From Anadara kagoshimensis (taxonomy: Eukaryota; Mollusca; Bivalvia; Arcoida; Arcidae): 64,000 nt of DNA. The notes below the pieces were generated by a model that saw only the letters and a list, made by a program, of their open reading frames with translations, was not told the DNA's origin and searched no databases. Of this stretch, positions 36,501-48,500 are shown piece after piece. The stretch spans positions 58,506,539-58,570,538 of the forward strand of contig CM037874.1 in NCBI GenBank assembly GCA_021292105.1, read 5' to 3'. A program made the translations under genes and the position numbers. Position 1 is the first letter of the stretch. Each line of letters opens with the position of its first letter.

Positions 36501-39500
36501 CTGCATATGAACAGAAAGTCTCACAAGAATTTAAATTACTTTTTATTTACCTCACCTATATGATACATTAGGGCCTCTAGGTCCAATTTTTTATTATTTA
36601 AGGACATACAGGGTATTATTGTAATTCTTTCTATATGCTGTTTATGTTAATTACAGTGATCTAATTATGATACTGGTAATTAGGTTTTATATGGCTGGTT
36701 TGTGTTATTCTTGTTATTGATTTATAGATAAATACAAGTCCCATAGGAATTTGAACTATATTTTTCTGATTGAACTCCATTTGACCATAGTGGTCTAATG
36801 TTTGGATCATATTTGTTATACTTTAGACTTCTGTAAATATATTCTAGTATCTCAGATTAGTGGTTTTCTCCAGGCATTTTTGATATTCTCCATCATTCAT
36901 GAACTGACCACCTGGATATAAGTCAAATACACTTGATCTGGGTATAAAACACCATTACTCCAATCATACCACACCACACCACACCACACCACCCACACCA
37001 CACCACACCACACCGCACCGCACCGCACCGCACCACACCACTCCACACCACTCCACACCACACCACACCACACCACTCCACTCCACACCACACCACACCA
37101 CTCCGCACCGCACCACACCACACCACACCACACCACACAACATCACATCACATCACATTACACCACACCACATGACACAACATTACATCACATTACACCA
37201 CACTACACCACAACACATGGCACAACATCACATCACACCACACCACATCACACCATACCACACCACACCACACCACACCACACACACCACACCACACCAC
37301 ACCACACCGCACCGCACCACAACACACCACACCACAACCATACCACACCACACCACACCACACCATACCATACCACACCACACAACACCGCACCGCAACA
37401 CACCATACCTTACCATACCACATCACACCATACCATACCACATCACACCACACCACACCACACCATACCACACTCCTTTCCATTCCATTGCATGGCACTG
37501 ACTACACTCCACTGTCTACACTTGAGTCCACTCCACTTTCCACCTCGCTCCAGTCTACTCTGCTCAACTCTATTTCAGGTATAAAGGTTTAGATCTTATT
37601 AAAATTTCTAAAGTGAACATGATGAAGATATATTAAAAGGCGTAAAATCTATGCACTTAATTTACAAAAAACAAGTAAATAGTACCATACAGAGATAATT
37701 ATAAAGAAGCATCACAGAAGCAGAAGGAATTACTTACAACGATCTCTATCTACGTAAGAAAAGTTGATGAGCATTAGATGGTTTGTTAATTTTGATTAAA
37801 TGTTTTAAGTATGTATGGTGTTAATTTTGTAACATTTAAAGATAACTTTGATATGTGTTGGAATTAAAAACAAACCTATGATGGATGAATCAGAGATAGA
37901 GACCTGTGATAACTTTCTAGTCACTAGTATGTACTAAGCACCTGCAGATACAAGTGTTAATAAGTCATACAATGTTTATACCGGTATATTAACTTCAAAA
38001 GGAGAGGTGGGTTATTACAGTTGTGTTAATAGCATTGGATGTAGTTTTCAATGTCTTTCTCATTGCTATTTTATTACAACCAGAAATTAATATGTGTACT
38101 AATATATGACATCAGTACACACTTCACACAGAATTAGGTTTAATACAAGTTGGGTTTACAGTATTGAATAACGGTAGATTTGAATGTCTTTTTCATTACT
38201 ATTTTATTAGAACCAGAAATTTATACCAATATATGACATCATTACAATTCACACAGAAGGTTTAATATAGTATTGTATAATGGCAGATTTGAATGGCTTC
38301 GTTAGTATTTACTGTAAACCGCTTTATATTGGCGCATACTTATTTTAGCGATTGATGACTGGTAAACATATTAGCGCAGTTTAATTTTAGCGTAATCAAT
38401 TCCAGACTGAGACATATAATACGTCTTTATATTACCGCAACTTTTAGCCAAAAAAAAAACCAAAAATTTAAGAAGGGGTGCCAGTATTCGGCAAGTTACA
38501 GGAAAAAAATAAAAATAACTTTGTAATAAATGGTGTTTTAATTTGTTTGACTTTTACTGAGAGAAAATCTCGGTAAGTCACAAGACAGACAGTTGTCTGC
38601 AGGACGCTTGCATTATAATTTTGCGCTCTCGTCGATTACACATTTTACTGAAAACATATTTAAATCGACAATTACCTATTTTTCATTTAAATACCAACGG
38701 TTTGAATTTCAAATACAAATGTTTCGACACATTGTCGATGTAACCCCGATAATAGCCGCTTAGATCATTAGAGGTCAACAATGAGGACTTACAGGATGTT
38801 GCCGACCTCACAGAAAAAAAACAATTTCCGAGCAATGGGTCTAATTGTTGATATTCATTATTAGAATTTTAATTATTGAAGTCAATTACTGTTAGGTGAA
38901 CTGGTCAATTAAACTTCATTACCTGACAATAAGACTTGTCACAATGTAAGCATCACAATGACAATGATTAACATCACCTATTTTATCCGTTAATCCGCTT
39001 GTCGGTGGTCAGTTTATTTGGTCATTAATCCCTAATTACTTAACATACGTGAGGATATTGATGGAAGCCATACCACTATTTTCACACCTGTGACATCCTA
39101 TTATTTGAAAAGTGATTAAGTAACCATTCAACGTACGTTCATACCCGTTTTAAGCGCTGTACAGTACCTATTTAGTTTGAATTTTTAGCGACAGTTTTAT
39201 TTTAGCGCCGTCACTCTTATCGCCAATTGCGCTAAAATAAAACTGCCGCTAAAAAAACACGGTTTACAGTATTACAACCAGACTTGTTACCAATATTTAT
39301 CTAACATTAGAAAAGTTTTTCTATCTGATTTGACGAAATACATGTTTTATCGAACATGTATGATACAGAATCTTGTATCACCACAGTGTGGTGATACAAC
39401 ATTGGCAGTAAAGCGCATGTGCACTTTCTCATTGTTACGTCATCAGGGAGTCTTGACTTTGTCGGTCATAAATAGTTCAGTGGTTTTTTGTGGTAAAATG

Positions 39501-42500
39501 TAATTTTTTCACATAAAGTATTGTTTTTTTTTCCATTATTTTAAATAACCTAAATGGAATTGTTAGATAAAAATATTATATACACAGTGTGTATGTACAA
39601 CCTTCGTATCAGGTCTCGTCCTTTTTTCATAGCTGTATCACTACTCGTTGTGCAAGCGCGACTCGTAGTGATAAGGCTACGAAAAAAGGACTTGACCTGA
39701 TACTGAGTGTTGTACATAAACACTGTGTATATAATATGTATATATCATCAGTTCACTTTAGATGGAAGGTTTAATATAGCACTTACATTTACAGTATGAA
39801 ATAGGTTTTATAATCCACTGAGTCATGATTTTAATTACAGTCAAACCTGTCTATGAAGGTATCCCAAGAATACCTGTAAAAGTGGCCTTTATGGACAGAT
39901 GGCCCTTATATACAGGTTCAAATAACATGGATAAAGAACAATTGGGACAAATTTTGACTGGCCTTCAAAAGCATGTGACCTTTATATAGAGGTGAACTTT
40001 AAGACATATTTGTCTATATAACTAGAAATCACCAAAAAGAGGCTTTTCTACTTATTCACTCGGATCTAGAATAATAGATATTTATCCTAGTCATAAATAA
40101 ATAGTGGGTAAATGTATCAGCACTTCTCAAAGTAGCTATAGGCAGACATAAATAAAATGCAAACTTGAGAAACACTAACACAAATCTCACGCACAACATG
40201 AATTTGCACAAATCACACACACAACATGAATTTGCACAAATATCACACACAACACGAATTTGCACAAATCTCACACACAACATGAATTTACACAAATCTC
40301 ACACACAACATGAATTTGCACAAATCTCACACACAACATGAATTTGTTTTTAAGAAAAAAATCGACAGGCACCACTGCCACACCAGGGTGCAATTTCATA
40401 TTCTATATGATGTGTAATGAAAATACAAAATTTTAGTTCAATGTCTGCAAATTTAGTAAAAAGTCTGGAAAACTTCTAAAAAGTCCATGCTTGAAGACCC
40501 ATAGTTTCATTTAAAATCATTGAGCAGGAACAAAATTCAAACTTGATCTGTAACTTACCATAATGTACCACCATTATTGTATTCTAAAATATTTAAGTAC
40601 CCATAAGTGTATGCTTACAGAATAAAGAATTGAACTCATGATGGTAGACTCGCATACTAAATGCTAGTTCAATATTTTCAGGCATTTTAAAGAAAAAGTC
40701 TGGAAACCAATTCTTGCCCACTCGCAGGCACACCAACATGTGCATTGCAACTTTGCTAAAAATTGTTTCATTGCTAACACTGCTGATGTATGTTATTCTG
40801 TTTGGCAGGAATAGCTATTGCAGTTACAACTTTAATTACTATATTACATCAATTCAACATATTCAATGCTAAAACCTTACTCATTGAACAAAAAAATTAA
40901 AATTGATTTCTTTAATACCGATCAATTCCCTAAATAACACTTTCACGTTCATCATGTCATGTTCCCAGCATGTGAGAACAATTTTCATGATTAAAAATTG
41001 ATAAAATTTCATTAAAATTGATTGAATTGCTGTAATCAAGCGTAATGATGTCAGCTTACAGGGAATATTCTTATGTACAGGTATGAATCACTGTAGTCAG
41101 ATACATGTAGTTACTAACATACCTTATTGTCGAGAATATAATCCAGTTAGTAACATAAGACAACTACGATAGCTCAGTTGTAGAGTGCTCACTTCATATG
41201 TTGTAGGTTGTGGGTTCGAATCACAGCTAGGGTCTGACCAAGACTCAAGAATAGGTAGTGACTGTTCTTTCGTCAAGCCCTTGGCACTTAGAAATGAAAG
41301 TCATAGTTTCTTTCTGAAGAGACCTTAAAAACTGATGACCTGTCACAGGGTGTTTCTTAGCAAGGGTGACAAGTTAACTAACCGTAGCAAGGGTGACAAG
41401 TTAACGAACCCTCCCTGCACATTGCTCTGAGTGTAAATATAACCAAATATCTTATGGAAGGTCCTTGACTGATGGTTATTAAATATTATATCTTGCATGT
41501 TCGTTGGAAATTTAAAATGGCCACCATTACTACAAATAGCAAAGTCAGATAAATTGCAATTACAGGTATATTAATAATACTGGTTTAGTTGAGTAATACA
41601 TGGCCTATTGCACCAGCCTATTGTTATTCCATTGTAAGCTTTGTTACAAATTTTGCTGCTGTTTGTTAATAACTAACAACAAATACATCCTTGAAAATTG
41701 TCTTGCTGCGAACAACTGAAAAATAACTGATGGCACATAAAGAACTATTCAACTAAATAACTGAATACTGTAGATCACTTATTTTTCGCGAGTAGAAAAT
41801 TTCGTGTCAGGACCATCTTGGCCTTATTTGCGAACATTTGAATTCGCGTTTGGAATCGTATTGAATACAACATATGTATGTCAACATAGAAATATCTGTT
41901 TGCTGGAAATATTCGTGTGATATTTGAATTCGCGAATGGGATAGGTCGCGAATTTATGCGGAAATAAATTTCTCGCGAAATAAAAGTGATCTACAGTAAT
42001 AAGGGTTTTTACTTCACAAAATTACCTGACTGAAATGGCCATTAAAGTATTATTTTATTTTTTCAGCTCAAAATCCTTTGATTTATGGCATTAAGACTAT
42101 GAAACCAATTATTTTTCCCTTTCTTATACAATCATATACTGTATATTATAAGTTATACAGGTCTTTGGCAGGTTACATGGCCCCATGTACCCCGTCAAAG
42201 ATTCATGTACCCTGAGCTGCAGGTGAAGGGTACATTCATCTTTGACGGGGTACATGGGACCGTGTAACCTGCCAAAGACCTGTATAATGTTTTTGTGGCC
42301 CTTCAAAGCGTTACCAGTTGGATCTTTTTATTTTCCATTTCGTATTTTCTGTGACTTGCGTGCGTTGTCGCCATGTTTGTTTACTGTAACTAGACGTCAG
42401 AGATGTACGAGTTAATCCCCTTTTACCGCTAAACGTCGCGTGCTCTCATGTACCCCGGCAGATTTCCAAACATCGTTCCATGTACCCCGGCAAGTTAACC

Positions 42501-45500
42501 AATCGCCATACGAGAAATTTCTTTGAAGGGCGACAATCCAGCATATAGGGTGTCCCAGTATATACATCACACCTCTGCTTGAGACATTAAATCCAGTATT
42601 TTCTACATCACAGGTCACAGCCAAAAACTTGCCAGATTCAATGATTGCTCAGCAAGAGACATTTTTCTTATTTATATATTTGTATTTTTGCAGGTGACAG
42701 TTCTAAATCCTAGAGATGGTAGTATATCCTATGTTGGACAGACAAGTGCTGACTCGGTACAGATGAACCCAACAAAGCCACTCATAGCTTTACAAGGTAT
42801 GAATTACATGAACTTAATAATGAACTACCTCGGTTCCAACTTTACAATAAATCATTTTTAATGAAGATAATCCTTTATTGGAGAAAATTATGGCAATCTA
42901 GGAATGTACTGTATATTAATGATATTACAGTATTAAAAAAATCTACAGATGTCATATGTTCCTGAAAACATATACATGTATTTCAAAAATGTACAGTTTC
43001 AAAATTATTAAGACTGTTTGTGTGTTAAAAGTATAGATGGTGGAAAAAATTGCTTAGTTTTGGAAAATTATTAATTGACAAACTATATCACTCTAAGGCC
43101 TGGGAAAGTGAGATTTAAAGATTAGAGTAGGTCTTCCAATTTGGGGGGAGGGGCCAAATTATAACAACGCTGAAAGTCAGGAAAAAACTTTTCTGACAGA
43201 CTGTATCAGGTACCAGATTTATTTTGACGGTAGGAAACCATGCTAATTATTTTGTTCTTTTTTTTCAGCTGAATTGCGGTTTGAGGTGTTTAACTTTGAA
43301 ACTAAACAACTAATTAACAAAACAAAGTTATTTGAACGCGTGGTATATTGGACATGGTTGAACTCGGATATCATTGCCATGGTAACAGAAACTGCTATCT
43401 TCCACTGGGAATTATTTCAGGGTAAATATTGAGTTTTTATTCGCGAATGATCTTGATCATTCTCGAATGTAGCTGTTACATGCAGATTTCTCAACCCGAA
43501 TATTCTTCCGTTACAGAAAATAAACTCTCTCTGGTATGTAGGTCGAAGTTTGAATAAAGGGAGATAATTCAAATTTCAATAACTTTTGTATTCTATGGAT
43601 TTGATGGGTAAATTGTCATGTAAATGGGGTTTATTTATTGAGTAATATTGATTTAGTGAGAAATTGATACGAGATTGAAAAGAGAACGCTGCATTTTGTT
43701 GTATTTGAGGATAGAATATGTTGATGACGTCACGCGGATCCCCCTCCCGGTTAACAGATTTTCTTCCTTGTATATATTATAATCTGAAATCTGATTGGTT
43801 GAGATCGTCATCTTGACCCAGATGTTAGCTATTTTTAGCAGTATTTAACTTTTAATGGTTTTATCATACCTGCCAACCCTCCCGATCAGGGATTGAGATT
43901 AACGGGCGCCCAGTTTTTCGCTCTGGCGATAAATGTATCATACACAGGTCGCCCAGGGCTGCCAGGTGGCGATTAGAATTTTCAGTTCGGTGTATTTGAC
44001 ATTCCGATCCGTTTACCGATTTCCTGTTTATTTGACTGGCGACAATAATAGTAAAATTGAAAAATGGGTATCATATAGTTAACAAGTGTAAATGGACCGG
44101 TGTTCCGACCGGAATTCAAATACGGTGCCATTTCGTTTCCTTTTCTGATATTTATGTATAAAATGATACTTCCGGCTTTCTGCCATGTGTAAAATTTTTA
44201 GGAGCATCGACTCCAAAGGCTAAACAAGGACCTGCGGAAAAACGAAAGTACTATCAAGAGTATGATAAGTCCAAACGCATCGGAGCATATAAAAAACCAT
44301 GGGAAGATGGCAGGCCTTGGTTGTATGATACGCAGGACGGAATGAAGTGTGCCGATTGTGTAGAGTTCGACAGGAAAAAAATCTGTATTTACCGAGGGTT
44401 GCACTAGTTATAAACTTGACAGTGTAAATAAACATGACATTTCTGAATCTCACAAACAGGCCCAAGCCTTTAGTAATGCAAAACAAGTTCCTGCTAATAA
44501 ATCAAAATCTGCCAAAATTATACAGTCATTGACATTGGCAGTACCTATAGATCAACATTTTCTGCAAAACCATTCGTCAATGTAATTACAGATGTTGAAT
44601 ATCGAAAAGTAAAGCAAGGGATAGAATAATCCAAATGTATATGCCTGATATATTCAGATCAACCATCACTCTTGACAGTTCATGGTATGGCTCATCGAAA
44701 AGTTAAGCTCAATCCCTGCTGATGTGAGGAGTCTCCCCATATTAAGACAAAAATTTTGGAATTTTGTGCTATCATACTGCTTTTCCCGTTTTTCAAAGCA
44801 TTCCGTGAAGTCATCCTTAAAAAATTATAAATTGACTAGAGTGAAATCTGGGATAGCGATCACTTTGTAGAGTGGTCATCTGTCAACTACATTTTTATCA
44901 TGTACAGAACCTTTGTAGAGGGGTCACCTGTCAAACCCAGTCAGCGGGGATCCTAACGGCCACCCGATTGAAAAAATTGTTGTTTACAAGATTTACTAAA
45001 ATTATGCTGGTCTCGGGAATAAAAAGTCTTCCAAAAATTATCGAATTCTTAAAACACAACTCTGGTGATATAAATAATAATAAAATAATAGTTAATTTTT
45101 TCAAGTTATTAATTTATTTAAAAAATATCCTCAATTATGACATGAAAGATATCAGAAGCTTATTAGCTCACCTGAGCCAAAGGCTCAGATGAACAATTGT
45201 CATCTATCTTCATCTGCATGTCTTGTATAAACTTTTTAGCTCACCTGAGCCAAAGGCTCAGATGTGCAATTGCCATCTATCTTCGTCCGATGTGCGTCAT
45301 GTATAAACTTTTCACATTTTTTATCAATTCCTCCAAAACTACAGAGCCAAATTGGATGATATTTGACAGTAATGGTCAAGTAAGGGGTTTTCAGATTTGC
45401 ACAAATGAAAGGATTATGTCCCCTTGGGGCCCCATAAAGGGGAAATTTGTGAAAATCTGTAAAAATCATCTGCTCTGAACCTACAAGAGATATAACTTAG

Positions 45501-48500
45501 ATATTTCATGTAAAACACTATGGGCACCTAGTTTTAGATTTGCACATATTGTAGCTTTAGGGGCCAAAATGAGATAATGGCAAGGTACTTGAGGGGGAAA
45601 TTGCAAAATTAATGTATTTGTCAATATATTTGAAAACTATAAGCTTTTTGTATGGGCATCATCATCATGTGTATTGGAATACTGTAGGCATTTGCACAAC
45701 GGTCATTTTGATATATGAATAGAGGTCATAAGTTCAAAGGTCAAGGTCATAGATGTAAACGAATACTGAAATGGTTAATTATCTCAAAAACTTTGAACTC
45801 TTTGTGTAGGCATGTATATTAGAATATTGTAGGCATTTGCCATACGGTCATTTCCATATATGAACGAAGGTCATAGGTTCAAAGGTCAAGGTCATAGATG
45901 CAAACAAATACTGAAATGGTGAATTATCTCAAAAATGATAAACTTTCTCTATAGGCATGTATATCAGAATGTTATAGGCATTTACACAATGTTCATTTTG
46001 ATATATGAATGTAGGTCATAGGTCTAATGGTCAAGGTTATAGATGCAAATGAATACTGAAATGATTAATTGTCTTAAAAACTATAAACTTTTTGTATAGG
46101 CATATATGTTAAAATATTGTAGGTATTGGCCTAACGATCATTTTGATATATGAATGAAGGACATGAGTTTAAAAGTCAAGGTCACTGATGCAAACAAATA
46201 CTGACATGGTTAATTATCTCAAAAACTATAAACTTTTTGTATAGGCTTCTAAATTGTAGGTATTGACCTAATATTCGTTGCGATATTTAGATTAAGGTCA
46301 TGGGTTCAAATTTTTCTTTACCTTTTTAGTTGTTTATAAACAATATATTGTAGCTAGATTTCAGATATATTATATGTAGCACTCTTATGACTAGTTATGT
46401 TATAATAAATTTGCAAAAAATCCTTACATATAATTGGCCCTTACTGCTGAAAATTTATTTGGACATTCTCTTTAATTAATGTCAATGACCATTGAACCTC
46501 TGCATGAGACATGTACTCAGCTGCATGTGAGCATTAAGGCTCATGGACCTCTTGTTTAATATTAGGGTCTCCATGACGATGGAAGTAACTTTGACCATCC
46601 TTGATGGTTCCATACATGCATTTATTCGGATTGAACTATTTCCTACATGAATCCTTAATATTGGTCCAATGTGTGAATATTAAAACAGCCCCATGCTCAT
46701 AGTCTGCACATTGCACACTACATGAACCCGCTATGTTGTGTTGGGAGCAATGCAAGGTGAACATAACAACCTCCTTTCAGTTACCTGACAACTTCATATA
46801 CCTGACACTACATTGATGGAGACACTGAACTCCCTGTCTTTCTAATCTTTCGCGAATTTTAGTACTTTCAGTACTTTGATTATTGATTTACTAATGAATT
46901 TCTTGTCATCAAATTTTTCTTATTTACTAATATGTAGTTTGAATTTGAAATGTGTCTCTAATATTACATTTACCACTATGATAGCTCAGTTGGTAGAGTG
47001 CTGGCGTTATATGTGGGAGGTCATGGGTTTGAACCCCAGCCAGGGTCTGAACAAGACTTATAAGAAAATAAGTAGCGACTGTTCATTGCCAAGCACTTGG
47101 CATTTAGAAACGAAAGTCACGGGGTCCTTTGGAAGAGAGCTTAAAAACAGATTCCCCATCCTTTGACAAGTTAACTGACAAACTTCTTCACTGATCTTAT
47201 CCTCTTTTTTGCTTAAATCCATGTGTGTTAAACTTAATATGCTAAACCCTTTTAGTGTCTCTATGGTGATGCCATTTCTTTATATTTTTTTTAACAGATC
47301 GTTCACCAGAAAAAATATTTTTACGACATCACAGGTTAACATTTAGCGAAATTATAAGTTACAAAGCGGACCCAAGTCTAAAATGGATGGCTGTGACTGG
47401 ATTAACTCCTGAGGTATGATTATAAGTGGATCATGGTTAGACATTACAGACAGTCCATTTCAAAAGAAGTTCAAAATGGGAATTAATAGGATGTCAATAG
47501 ATTATGATGTCACTTGTTTTGTTGTCTTATGACATCAGTAGGATATCAACAATAGATTATGATGTCACTTGTCTTGTTGTCTTATGACATGAGTAGGATG
47601 TCAACAGTAGATTATGATGTCACATGTTTTGTTGTCTTATGACATCAGTAGGATGTCAACAATAGATTATGATGTCACTGGTTTTTTTGTCTTATGACAT
47701 CAGTATGATGTCAAGAATAGATTATGATGTCACATGTTTTGTTGTCTTATGACATCAGTAGGATGTCAACAATAGATTATGATGTCACTGGTTTTGTTGT
47801 CTTATGACATCATTAGGCTTTGGTAGTTTTTAATCCCAAAAGTCAACATTTGCATTTTTACTTCACAAATTGATTATATAAGTCTATCTTGTAAAGGAGA
47901 GTAGTCAGTACCATGTGTGTCCCTGTGGCAGGCTGGTAGAGGAAACATATTATGTCAGCGTGGGTTATTGGTAGAGGACACACATGCCTGTATGGCAACA
48001 AGAGGGTTAAAAGGTCTTTTTATGATGAAAAAACTTGTTATAAAAGTTAAACCTTTTCAAATATAATTGGTCTTTCATATTTACTTACAGGAGGATAAGA
48101 TATCAGGTTTGACTCAGCTCTATAACTGTGATGAAGATATCACTCAGTGTATAAGTTCTCATGCAATATGCTTCAGTGATTATCACTATGACGACAATCC
48201 ATCCTCGTCAACAGTAATGTGTGTAGCAAGCAGAGATTCTAACGACACTGGAAAGGTAAGCACTTAAACTTATCGTTAGTAGTCTTTAACTAGCTTCAGA
48301 TAGAGCTTGGGCTTTAGTGAGGAATACATCCACTCAGCACTCAGAAATAATAAAGTGTCTGTTACCATGGTGTACCTGCACTTTCTGCTAAAGTGGAACC
48401 ATGTTTGTCAGTCATCACTTTAATTATTTCAAAATACTTACACATTCTCTTTTTATGAGATTATTGATCTAATATTTGCCAAAAAATGAAAGTATGTCAG

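Noticed and set aside
36897-37501. Open frames of 60-109 codons on both strands rich in W-C-G-V or T-P-H.
   Set aside because: They are translations of the ACCAC satellite, open in several frames at once.
45197-45478. 93-codon frame starting in the AGCTCACCTGAGCC repeat.
   Set aside because: It begins with the repeat's own hairpin (LAHLSQRLR appears twice because the head is doubled) and shows no known domain.
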